Shown: positions 25,566-32,859 of the stretch, in pieces
How the letters are laid out: each line of letters opens with the position of its first letter
Position numbering within the stretch: position 1 is the first letter of the stretch
Assembly (NCBI RefSeq): GCF_900115205.1
Contig: NZ_FOYQ01000002.1
Span: 744,001-808,000, forward strand
From: Robiginitalea myxolifaciens
GTDB taxonomy: Bacteria; Bacteroidota; Bacteroidia; Flavobacteriales; Flavobacteriaceae
Length of the DNA stretch: 64,000 nucleotides
Direction of reading: 5' to 3'
Position numbers and translations under genes: made by a program
The notes under the pieces: generated by a model
The model's database searches: none
What the model saw: only the letters and a program-made list of their open reading frames with translations
Told to the model about the DNA's origin: nothing

Positions 25566-25744
25566 TGAATACGATTTTGATCTGGCTATTGAAGGCACCA
25601 GAGGTTGGGGAGGAACTTTTGTTAAATTAGGAATATTCCTTCTAACAGGATACGCTGGTTATACATCCCGGGCGGCATTTAACAACAGATTAACTATCTT
25701 ACACAGGCCTCCCCCCTTCAATCTTTTAATAAACCATACCAATA

Positions 25745-27712
25745 ATGAAAAGGACATTCCAACTACTAACCCTTGCCTTTGTTTTCCTCATATTCAATAC
25801 CCTCGAGGCTCAGGAAATCGATTGGAAAGAATTTCCATTGGAATTAAATCCAGCCCAGCAGGAGCACATAGTATTTGGCCATCTGGATCTCCCGGAGTAC
25901 CCCGCGGCAAACGGGCCTTTTAAGATGGCGTTCGCGGTGATTCGCGAGAATCTTGAAGCGCCCAAAAAGAATGCTTTGATCATTATCCCCGGTGGGCCGG
26001 GAGGAGACATTGCGCAATATGCTCCGGGGGTTATGCGCAGTGCATTCTTTGAACTCACGGATCAATACGATATTGTCCTGGCAGACCCCCGCGGCACAGG
26101 ATACTCTGAGCCAAAGGCCTGTGATAATTTGGATACGCCTTTATTTCAATATCCGGGGATTTGGAAAAAAGAGCGTAAAACAGTTGAAGCGGCACGGCGG
26201 GAAGCCTTAGAGGCATGTAAAAATTCACTTGCGGAACAGGGAATAGACCTCAATGGCTACAGTTCCAAACAACTGGCTCGGGATATTGAGGTGCTGCGTC
26301 GGACATTGGGATATGACCAATGGGTAATTTATGGACACAGTTACGGTTCCTATCACGGACAGGCCTTACTACAGCAATTTCCCGAAACCATTAAAACTGC
26401 AGTGCTCAGCGGCATTGTTGCCCCAGGTAAAAGAAGCCTGGAGTACGATTTCGAAGGATTTGCCAGTAGCTTAAAAGCGCTCCTGGACGAATGCGCCACC
26501 GATTCCAATTGCAACGAGAGCTATCCGGATTTGGAAGACCAGATTTTTGAGGTATTAAATCGGCTTCGGGATGCTCCCATGGAAATCGATGTTTTGGATG
26601 GGGATGAAACCCTATTGCTTAACGACTATGTATTCCTGGGGGCCATATTCCAGCTCATGTATGGTAAGAGTACGCTTGAAATCATCCCGTTACTGATTCA
26701 AACGGTCAACAATGAAGAAGCATGGTTGATGCAAAATCTGGCCGAAGGGCAACTTCAGATGTTTGCCGGCCTGCGCAATGATGTCAGCGTATTTGTAAAC
26801 TGCAATGACAGTCCCGATAATTATGCGATCCGGAATTCGGATGCGTACAACGATCCGTTCGCCAGCAGATTACACGACCATTGGTTTAACACCTATTTCC
26901 CGGATCGGATTGATTGTGACCAACTTGGAATTCCGGAGCCGGAAATACCCGGAATCGAGCGGTCGACAGTAGTAGTTGATAGCCTCACCATGCAGACGGA
27001 CACCATTCCAATCCATTGGGCCGCCGAAGTGCCGATATTGATACTTGACGGGGAAATGGATCCAGTAACGGCCCCCATGAAATCGGAAGTTCTGCTCCAG
27101 TTTATGCCGCATGCCAAGCGGTACACCGTTGCCAACCGCGGGCATGACGTCAGACCGGGCGCTATGGATTTTATTGTGGATTTTATTGAGAATCCTTCGG
27201 GCCTTACTGAAGCTTCCCCGGGACCTGAACCTCAGGCCATGAACTTTGTGAGCGGCGTAACCCTCAATCCAGGAGTTTCTTCCCTGGCTGTTGCGGCTGC
27301 GTCGGGTATCCCAACCATAGCCTACGTAGCCGGTATTGGGACGGTTTTTCTGGTGTTAGCCCTGTTACTGGCATTGTTCGTCGGAGTGAAGTCCCTGTTA
27401 ACCCGATCGGAGGCCGGGATACGCCGTCGCATTTGGCTTTTACTTGGCGTTAGCGTATTAACAGCAGGTGGGTTATATCTCGCCTTTATATCTGCACTTA
27501 GTATTAATCCCATGTTACCGCTTTTCGGGCTTCCTGCTCACTGGAGTTGGGCCTTGTACCTTCCCTGGATATTGCTGTTTGTCCTGCTTTGGAATATCGT
27601 GCGTTCTGTGGGAACCCAGGAGTCTTCCAAGGCTGCTTGGTGGGTAAAGACCCTCTCCTTCCTGGGTGCTATGATCCTCCTGGCCGTCTTGTTTTCTCAG
27701 GGCATTCATTAA
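25745..27712 (+). CDS. Alpha/beta hydrolase (proline iminopeptidase/tripeptidyl type) with C-terminal membrane helices
   Basis: A 655-residue protein. Signal peptide (about 1-22, ending TLEAQ); alpha/beta hydrolase core with oxyanion region IIPGGPGGDI, nucleophile elbow GHSYGSYHG (near residue 200), acid in LILDGEMDPVTAP and His in NRGHDVRPGA (near 465). Cys pairs (CKNS, CATDSNCNES) suggest disulfides. The last 145 residues hold about four membrane helices (FLVLALLLALFVG, RIWLLLGVSVLTAGGLYLAF, WALYLPWILLFVLLW, TLSFLGAMILLAVLF). It would be an exported aminopeptidase held in the membrane by its C-terminus. The peptide substrate is unknown. Confidence 0.87.
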   Translation: MKRTFQLLTLAFVFLIFNTLEAQEIDWKEFPLELNPAQQEHIVFGHLDLPEYPAANGPFKMAFAVIRENLEAPKKNALIIIPGGPGGDIAQYAPGVMRSAFFELTDQYDIVLADPRGTGYSEPKACDNLDTPLFQYPGIWKKERKTVEAARREALEACKNSLAEQGIDLNGYSSKQLARDIEVLRRTLGYDQWVIYGHSYGSYHGQALLQQFPETIKTAVLSGIVAPGKRSLEYDFEGFASSLKALLDECATDSNCNESYPDLEDQIFEVLNRLRDAPMEIDVLDGDETLLLNDYVFLGAIFQLMYGKSTLEIIPLLIQTVNNEEAWLMQNLAEGQLQMFAGLRNDVSVFVNCNDSPDNYAIRNSDAYNDPFASRLHDHWFNTYFPDRIDCDQLGIPEPEIPGIERSTVVVDSLTMQTDTIPIHWAAEVPILILDGEMDPVTAPMKSEVLLQFMPHAKRYTVANRGHDVRPGAMDFIVDFIENPSGLTEASPGPEPQAMNFVSGVTLNPGVSSLAVAAASGIPTIAYVAGIGTVFLVLALLLALFVGVKSLLTRSEAGIRRRIWLLLGVSVLTAGGLYLAFISALSINPMLPLFGLPAHWSWALYLPWILLFVLLWNIVRSVGTQESSKAAWWVKTLSFLGAMILLAVLFSQGIH

Positions 27713-27759
27713 AGGAAGTATAACGAGCGCATTGTTATTAAATCCTGTATCTTTTTCCA

Positions 27760-28893
27760 ATGAAAAAGTATGTCCTGATCCTCCTGGCTATTATGCTAAG
27801 CCCAAAGCCTGCCAATGCCCAGAATGCAGAATCCCAAACAAAAGAAGTACCCTTAAAAATAGCGGTAATAGGGCTGACCCATACGCATGTCCACTGGATC
27901 TTTGACAGTGAAAAACGTGGCGGATTCGAGATCGTAGCTATCGTTGAACCGAATCGGGATTTAGCCCGTCGCTATGCCGAGCAACACGGTTACTCCATGA
28001 ATCTGGTGTACCCTGATTCCCAAAGTATGCTCAAAGCCGTTACCCCGGAGGCGGTAACTGCCTTTGGTACCATCTACGAGCATCTCGAGGTCGTCGAAAC
28101 TTTTGCTCCACTGGGGATTCATGTGATGGTGGAAAAACCCCTCGCGGTTAGTATGGAACACGCCCAGCGCATGGCCGAATTGGCACGGACCCATGGTATT
28201 TATTTGCTTACAAACTACGAAACTACCTGGTACCCGAGCAATCACCTTGCGTATCGGAAAGTGGTACAGGAAGGAACCATTGGTGATATTCGGAAAGTGG
28301 TTATCCGCGATGGTCACCGCGGACCCAAGAAAATTGGTATCAATGCCGAATTTCTGGACTGGCTAACCGATCCAATGCAGAATGGCGGAGGTGCACTGAC
28401 AGATTTTGGTTGTTATGGAGCGAACCTCCTTACCTGGCTCCATCAAGGAAGGCGTCCGGTAAGTGTCACGGCTCTTACCCAACAGTTACAGGCCGAGAAC
28501 AATCCAAAGGTCGAAGATGAGGCCATTATCCTGGTCGAATACCCTAATGCCGTTGGTATCATTCAGGGTTCCTGGAACTGGCCCATTGGCCGCAAAGACA
28601 TGGAAATATACGGGCTCACCGGTGCCGTATTTGCCGACAATCGGAATTCCCTGCGTATCCGTATGGCAGAGGGTTATGACGGCTTTAAGGAGGAAGCCTT
28701 TGAGCTGGAGGAACGCCCGGCCCCGATCAATGATCCCTTTACCTATTTTGCCGGGGTGATTCGCGGAACTATTCCTGTGGCCCCAGCCGATTTAAGTGCC
28801 CTGGAGAATAACCTCGTTGTGGTGGAAATCCTCGATGCAGCAAGAGAAAGCGCAAGCAGCGGGCAAAGGATTTACCTTAACCAAGAAAAATAG
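27760..28893 (+). CDS. Gfo/Idh/MocA family oxidoreductase, probably exported
   Basis: A 377-residue NAD(P)-dependent oxidoreductase. A signal-like N-terminus (about 1-20, ending NAQN) precedes the Rossmann domain (KIAVIGLTHTHVHW in place of the usual GxGxxG), the catalytic EKPLAVSMEHA motif near residue 125, and the C-terminal alpha/beta domain with DFGCYGANLLTWL containing the conserved catalytic-type Asp/His region. Exported members of the family in this phylum act on sugar derivatives. It follows the hydrolase by 47 bases and may share its transcript. Confidence 0.88.
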   Translation: MKKYVLILLAIMLSPKPANAQNAESQTKEVPLKIAVIGLTHTHVHWIFDSEKRGGFEIVAIVEPNRDLARRYAEQHGYSMNLVYPDSQSMLKAVTPEAVTAFGTIYEHLEVVETFAPLGIHVMVEKPLAVSMEHAQRMAELARTHGIYLLTNYETTWYPSNHLAYRKVVQEGTIGDIRKVVIRDGHRGPKKIGINAEFLDWLTDPMQNGGGALTDFGCYGANLLTWLHQGRRPVSVTALTQQLQAENNPKVEDEAIILVEYPNAVGIIQGSWNWPIGRKDMEIYGLTGAVFADNRNSLRIRMAEGYDGFKEEAFELEERPAPINDPFTYFAGVIRGTIPVAPADLSALENNLVVVEILDAARESASSGQRIYLNQEK

Positions 28894-28943
28894 ATCGTCC
28901 TAAATTAATATCTGTATTCTGGGATACCATAGACGTTATTTTT

Positions 28944-29867
28944 CTAATACTTTTCGAACCAACCAAAATGCTCCTGGATAATTCGGTCTTTTTCACGCTG
29001 CACAAATTCCAAATAGGCAGCAGCCGTCGGTGAAAGATTCTTGGATTTCAACCAAATCAGATTCCAGTGGGTGATCATGGGTAAGCCTCGAACCGGTATG
29101 ATTTCCAGATCTCCGTTCCCTAGGGCATTCTTAATCCCAATCAGCGGCATAATGGAATAGCCCAATCCCGCAATAAGCGCCTGCTTTAAGGCTTCGTTAC
29201 TGGTAAGCTCGATTCTTTTGGGGTTCTCGTAATTGTACTTGTTCATAAAAGTTTCCATGGCCATCCTCGTGGCAGAACCAGGTTCACGAAACAACAAAGG
29301 TTGCTTCCTGAAAATATCTGCCTTGGAATAATTGGCCGGAAGTTTCCTGCGCGACCCGGTAACCAGATAGAGCTTATTCTGCATGAGCTCTACCCGATTT
29401 ACTTTGAGGTGTTCCGGCAAAACGGAAACCATGGCAAAGTCTACCGCGTTTTCTTCCAGGCTTTCGACTACGCGCGACTTATTGGTAACATCCATGACCA
29501 GATCTACCCCCGGATTGGCCTCCATAAAATCCGTGAGGAAATAAGGCATTACATATTTGGCGGTTGAAGCGGTGGAAATTGTGAGGCGGCCGGCAATTTC
29601 ACCTTCAAAGGCATGGGTCTTATAGTTAATCGCCTCTACCTGGTGGATAATTGACTCGGCGGCTTCTGCAATTTCTCTACCAAAATCGGTGATGTATAAG
29701 CGTCTTCCTACCACTTCGGTCAAGGGGATACTAAACTGATCCTGAAAATTTTTTAACTGTATACTAACGGCAGGCTGGGTTAAGTGCATGGCCTCTGAAG
29801 CCTTGGTAATACTCTGATAATGAGCAACATTATAGAATATCTTCAACTGATGCAGGGTGTAATTCAT
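28944..29867 (-). CDS. LysR-family transcriptional regulator
   Basis: A 307-residue LTTR. The N-terminal winged helix (residues 1-60, MNYTLHQLKIFYNVAHYQSITKASEAMHLTQPAVSIQLKNF) is a full match; the C-terminal co-inducer domain starts near residue 90 (GRLTISTASTAKYVMPYFL). It is divergent from two small genes and an SbtA-type bicarbonate transporter. LysR regulators of the CcmR/CmpR/CbbR type control inorganic-carbon uptake in other bacteria, so a similar role is likely here (inference from context). Confidence 0.92.
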   Translation of the reverse strand: MNYTLHQLKIFYNVAHYQSITKASEAMHLTQPAVSIQLKNFQDQFSIPLTEVVGRRLYITDFGREIAEAAESIIHQVEAINYKTHAFEGEIAGRLTISTASTAKYVMPYFLTDFMEANPGVDLVMDVTNKSRVVESLEENAVDFAMVSVLPEHLKVNRVELMQNKLYLVTGSRRKLPANYSKADIFRKQPLLFREPGSATRMAMETFMNKYNYENPKRIELTSNEALKQALIAGLGYSIMPLIGIKNALGNGDLEIIPVRGLPMITHWNLIWLKSKNLSPTAAAYLEFVQREKDRIIQEHFGWFEKY

Positions 29868-29891
29868 AAAATATATTAATGTTAACCATGC

Positions 29892-29910
29892 TAAATATAA
29901 ATATTATTTA
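29892..29910. promoter_or_regulatory. Candidate LysR operator
   Basis: TAAATA, seven bases, TATTTA: an inverted repeat containing the T-N11-A pattern of LysR boxes, in the 85-base divergent region between the regulator and the small-gene/sbtA set. The region is very A/T rich, so chance is a concern. Confidence 0.35.
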
Positions 29911-29952
29911 ATTAAAATTCTATTACATCTTTGCATCAAAATTCAATTTAAC

Positions 29953-30210
29953 ATGGCACATAGTACAACAGATTTTAACACATCACAGCAATCGCAAAGC
30001 ACTGAAGGTTCCAGCTTGCGCAAGGGTGCTGTCCTGAGCAAAGGAGGCGCGAAGCGAGTTGCAATAATCGCAGGCCTGGGAACATTGCTGGGGCTTTCCT
30101 GGAGTGTGGATCAACTCTTCTTCAAAGAACTAGTCCTGATCTCTGCAGTTATTTCCCTGCTGATCCTGGTAAACTGGCTTGGCGACAAGCAAGAAGGACA
30201 GATTTCCTAA
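29953..30210 (+). CDS. Small hypothetical membrane protein next to sbtA
   Basis: An 85-residue protein of no family I recognise. The first 35 residues are Ser/Thr/Gln-rich and polar; two hydrophobic stretches follow (about 36-53, VAIIAGLGTLLGLSWSV, and 57-74, LVLISAVISLLILVNWL). The Ser-rich, positively charged N-tail would face the cytoplasm. It is the first gene opposite the LysR regulator and is probably controlled by it. Confidence 0.7.
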   Translation: MAHSTTDFNTSQQSQSTEGSSLRKGAVLSKGGAKRVAIIAGLGTLLGLSWSVDQLFFKELVLISAVISLLILVNWLGDKQEGQIS

Positions 30211-30278
30211 CGATTTAATCAGCGAACACCCGCTGCGATTTCAATCTGAAAAAAACTAAGCGTTTAAAACAAATTATC

Positions 30279-30587
30279 ATGGCTGTACAAACTAAAACAA
30301 CTGAAAAAGTTCAAATCGTAAAAGGAGGTTTTACCCCCTCAGAAGCTAGCGACTTATTGCTGAGCCTTCTGGACGAGAAAATCAACTTTCACAAATTGCA
30401 ACGCCTGCGTTGGTGCGAGGGTTACTTCAAAGCCGATACTTCCTATGCGGACACCCGAATCGCCCAACTTCAAGAAGAAAAAGATAAAGTTCGAGAGTTT
30501 ATCCGACTGGCCCGAAAAGAAGGTAAATGCCTGACCATAGACGGAGTCTTAAACCTCTCCTTCGAAGATCAAAACGCCGGAAAATAA
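30279..30587 (+). CDS. Small hypothetical cytosolic protein next to sbtA
   Basis: A 102-residue protein with no named family. It appears mostly alpha-helical: GGFTPSEASDLLLSLLDEKINFHKLQRL is followed by a charged helix (DTRIAQLQEEKDKVREFIRLARKEG) and a short beta end. Proteins of this shape recur in Flavobacteriaceae. It is not PII-like and so is not an SbtB homologue. The stop codon lies in the loop of the terminator-like hairpin that precedes sbtA. Confidence 0.75.
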   Translation: MAVQTKTTEKVQIVKGGFTPSEASDLLLSLLDEKINFHKLQRLRWCEGYFKADTSYADTRIAQLQEEKDKVREFIRLARKEGKCLTIDGVLNLSFEDQNAGK

Positions 30588-30603
30588 TCCCGGCATTTTT
30601 TTT
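30576..30603 (+). terminator. Terminator or attenuator between the small gene and sbtA
   Basis: GCCGG (30576-30580) pairs with CCGGC (30590-30594), followed by A and eight T. The TAA stop of the upstream gene (30585-30587) lies in the loop, so ribosomes finishing that gene would cover the hairpin. Confidence 0.6.
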
Positions 30604-30634
30604 GAACCAATCGTAAAGAAGATCTGAAAATCTA

Positions 30635-31600
30635 ATGGATTTACACCTTCTGGTCGATAATCTGACCAACCCTGCCCTTCTGTTCTTTTTTCTTGGGATT
30701 ATTGCGGTACAGCTGAAAAGTGACCTCGAAATCCCTCCGAATTCATCCAAGTTTATTTCTCTGTACTTGCTGTTTTCGATTGGTTTCAAGGGAGGGCAGG
30801 AATTGTCACACAGCCCCTACGAACCGGAAATCCTCTACTCGTTGATTTTCGGGATCCTTCTGGCCATAGTTGTTCCGATCTATACATTTTTCATCCTTAA
30901 GCGCGCGATGAGCATTCCCAATTCGGGGGCCATTGCGGCAGCTTATGGTTCGGTTAGTGCGGTGACCTTCGTCACAGCCATCGCTTTTCTGGATATGGAA
31001 CAGATTACCTACGGCGGCCATATGGTGGCGGTTATGGCTTTGATGGAAGCACCTTCGATTGTAGTAGGCGTTTTGCTGATGTCCCTTTTCGATAGGACAA
31101 ATACCGAGAAAGTACATATGCCCTCCATATTACGGCACTCCCTCACCAATGGCAGCGTGCTGCTCATCCTGGGAAGTTTGGTAATTGGTTTAGTGGCCAG
31201 TGATGCTCAGGCCGAAGGGATCAAGCCCTTCACTACGGATATCTTTAAGGGATTCCTGGCTGTCTTCCTCCTGGACATGGGTATCAGTAGTGGGCGGAAA
31301 ATCGGGGACTTCCTCAAAAAAGGATGGTTTGCGCTTATGTTTGCCATTATAATTCCCCTTATCAATGGTTCGGTAACCGCTGCGCTGACCTCAGCATTTG
31401 TCGAAAGTACGGGGAATCGCTTCCTGTTTGCCATCCTGGCGGCTAGCGCCTCTTACATTGCTGTGCCCGCTGCGATGCGGATTGCTGCGCCTAAGGCAAA
31501 TCCAAGTTTATATTTACCGATGGCCCTGGCCATTACCTTCCCCTTCAATATAACCTTGGGGATGCCCATTTACCTGTGGCTGATTCAACTGTTCCCCTGA
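30635..31600 (+). CDS. Sodium-dependent bicarbonate transporter, SbtA family
   Basis: A 321-residue membrane protein with about ten hydrophobic helices. It matches SbtA in the first helices (NLTNPALLFFFLGIIAVQLKSDLEIP), in LYLLFSIGFKGGQEL, GSVSAVTFVTAIAFL and in the second-half repeat GFLAVFLLDMGISSGRK with ASASYIAVPAAMR. SbtA carries HCO3- inward with Na+. In marine heterotrophic flavobacteria this supports anaplerotic carbon fixation. The divergent LysR gene is its probable regulator. Confidence 0.92.
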   Translation: MDLHLLVDNLTNPALLFFFLGIIAVQLKSDLEIPPNSSKFISLYLLFSIGFKGGQELSHSPYEPEILYSLIFGILLAIVVPIYTFFILKRAMSIPNSGAIAAAYGSVSAVTFVTAIAFLDMEQITYGGHMVAVMALMEAPSIVVGVLLMSLFDRTNTEKVHMPSILRHSLTNGSVLLILGSLVIGLVASDAQAEGIKPFTTDIFKGFLAVFLLDMGISSGRKIGDFLKKGWFALMFAIIIPLINGSVTAALTSAFVESTGNRFLFAILAASASYIAVPAAMRIAAPKANPSLYLPMALAITFPFNITLGMPIYLWLIQLFP

Positions 31601-31606
31601 TAACCG

Positions 31607-32353
31607 TTATTGGCCCTGTTGGGTGAAAAGATGCAGGGCCAGGGTTACCAACCCCAGGCTAACGATGATTATCAATACAAATCGGCGGAATTGCTCCTGG
31701 GTTACCCGGTCCAGGATGCGCTTTCCGATATAGGTTCCAATGACGCTGACCACCGCCAGTATTGGGATCAGGTAGAGATCGTGCTTGTGGATATATCCGT
31801 TAAGACCATAGACTACAGTTCTGCTCAGGTCTATCCCAAAGTCGATAAAGGCGGAAGTGGCAATAAAGGTTTCCTTTTTGAGGTTAAATGCCGCCATAAA
31901 GGCCCCTCGTATGGCCCCGCCTGTGCCCATTAACCCTGCCAGAAAACCGGAAGCTGCCCCACCGGCAAACGCATTCCGGTTGGTAGGTTTCATTTCGTTT
32001 TGCTGCTGGATTAAGTAAAAACCCCCGAAGAGCAGGAGGAAAATCCCAAGGCTCAAACTGAGATATTTCGGATCTACAAACTTGCTCAACCAGGCACCCA
32101 CAATTACAAACAGTACCGCAGGGATTCCCAGGTACACCAACAATCGCTTATCGATCCCTTTGCGGAAAAAGCCAATTTTGGTGAGATTGCTGGACAGGTG
32201 GAAGACAGCCGTAATACCTAAGACCGATTGAAAATCCAGGAAATAGCTCGCCATCGGCACAAAAAATACCGAAGACCCAAAGCCCCCAACCGTCCCGAGA
32301 ATCTCGGCAATCAGGGCCAGAATAATAAACCAGGGCAGGTTCCGTAGCAGCAT
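31607..32353 (-). CDS. TauE/SafE family membrane permease
   Basis: A 248-residue membrane protein with about eight helices and the two-fold TauE/SafE pattern: ILGTVGGFGSSVFFVPM in the first half and GFLAGLMGTGGAIRGAFMAA in the second. Family members export sulfite, sulfoacetate or other anions; the substrate is not visible. It converges on sbtA with only six bases between stops. Confidence 0.87.
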   Translation of the reverse strand: MLLRNLPWFIILALIAEILGTVGGFGSSVFFVPMASYFLDFQSVLGITAVFHLSSNLTKIGFFRKGIDKRLLVYLGIPAVLFVIVGAWLSKFVDPKYLSLSLGIFLLLFGGFYLIQQQNEMKPTNRNAFAGGAASGFLAGLMGTGGAIRGAFMAAFNLKKETFIATSAFIDFGIDLSRTVVYGLNGYIHKHDLYLIPILAVVSVIGTYIGKRILDRVTQEQFRRFVLIIIVSLGLVTLALHLFTQQGQ

Positions 32354-32420
32354 GGCTGAAGTATTTCAACCAAGATAAAGCGCCCTGCCTGAGGGAATAA
32401 TGATTTTTGTCAATAAAACG

Positions 32421-32453
32421 TTTGGCAGCTATCGGGGAATCGGAGTATATTTG
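32421..32453 (+). promoter_or_regulatory. Promoter of tRNA-Leu
   Basis: TTTG at 32421-32424, 21-base spacer, perfect TATATTTG at 32446-32453. The tRNA begins 17 bases later. Confidence 0.85.
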
Positions 32454-32469
32454 TGCCGCTAAATTCCAG

Positions 32470-32552
32470 GGCCACGTGGCGGAATTGGTAGACGCGCTAC
32501 CTTGAGGGGGTAGTGTCCTCAGGACGTGCTGGTTCGACTCCAGTCGTGGTCA
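32470..32552 (+). tRNA. tRNA-Leu (anticodon GAG)
   Basis: Eighty-three bases with a long variable arm, as expected for a class II tRNA. Acceptor GGCCACG pairs with CGTGGTC (one G-T), anticodon stem CTACC/GGTAG with loop TTGAGGG (anticodon GAG), T loop TTCGACT, discriminator A. CCA is not encoded. Confidence 0.96.
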
Positions 32553-32562
32553 CTTAAAGCGC

Positions 32563-32590
32563 AAACCCCGCTCGATTGAGCGGGGTTTTG
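32563..32590 (+). terminator. Intrinsic terminator of tRNA-Leu
   Basis: AAACCCCGCTC (32563-32573), loop GATT, GAGCGGGGTTT (32578-32588), then T. As at tRNA-Lys, the right arm is also complementary to a downstream segment. Confidence 0.92.
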
Positions 32591-32727
32591 TGTTTAGAAA
32601 CGACGTCAAGAGCTTGCTCTTGAAAGGCGTTGATGAACACAAAACCGCAATGCTGAAAGCATTGCAGGGATTGCATTTTCACTCGGGAGCGCATTCTGGA
32701 GCACCGAGCAAAGCGAAGGTACTCCAG
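32584..32727 (+). repeat. tRNA-Leu trailer cassette of ordered hairpins
   Basis: The 307-base stretch from the tRNA to 32859 holds no supported gene. In order: GGTTTTGTGTT (32584-32594), perfectly complementary to AACACAAAACC (32636-32646) and enclosing hairpin CAAGAGC-TT-GCTCTTG (32607-32622); hairpin GCAATGC-TGAAA-GCATTGC (32647-32665); then CTGGAG/CTCCAG with ACC/GGT and the 12-base loop GAGCAAAGCGAA (32706-32717). The order and the last loop match the tRNA-Lys trailer. Confidence 0.75.
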
Positions 32728-32741
32728 CGCTTTTAAGGAAT

Positions 32742-32792
32742 GGCCTACTTAACTTCAAAAGCCCACGCACCTGCTGGCTCTTGAAGTAGGTC
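32742..32792. repeat. Imperfect hairpin downstream of the tRNA-Leu cassette
   Basis: CTTCAAAAGCC (32753-32763) pairs with GGCTCTTGAAG (32776-32786) apart from one mismatch; CCTA (32744-32747) and TAGG (32787-32790) extend it past a five-base bulge. Confidence 0.6.
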
Positions 32793-32796
32793 ATAA

Positions 32797-32832
32797 CAAA
32801 TTCCTGGAACCAAATTCCAATCCCCAAATTCC
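32797..32832. repeat. CAAATTCC repeat with 14-base period, three copies
   Basis: CAAATTCC at 32797, 32811 and 32825, each separated by six variable bases. The same unit and period occur at 51349-51477. It lies just before the FAD oxidoreductase gene. Confidence 0.75.
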
Positions 32833-32859
32833 ATAAATTAGCCTTGCCTAAGCGGAAAC

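Noticed and set aside
30279-30587. SbtB (PII-like) homologue beside sbtA
   Set aside because: The sequence lacks the PII ferredoxin-like pattern and T-loop; it is mostly helical.
32606-32827. 73-codon minus-strand frame in the tRNA-Leu trailer
   Set aside because: It is made of hairpin arms and CAAATTCC repeats and has no promoter or conserved features.
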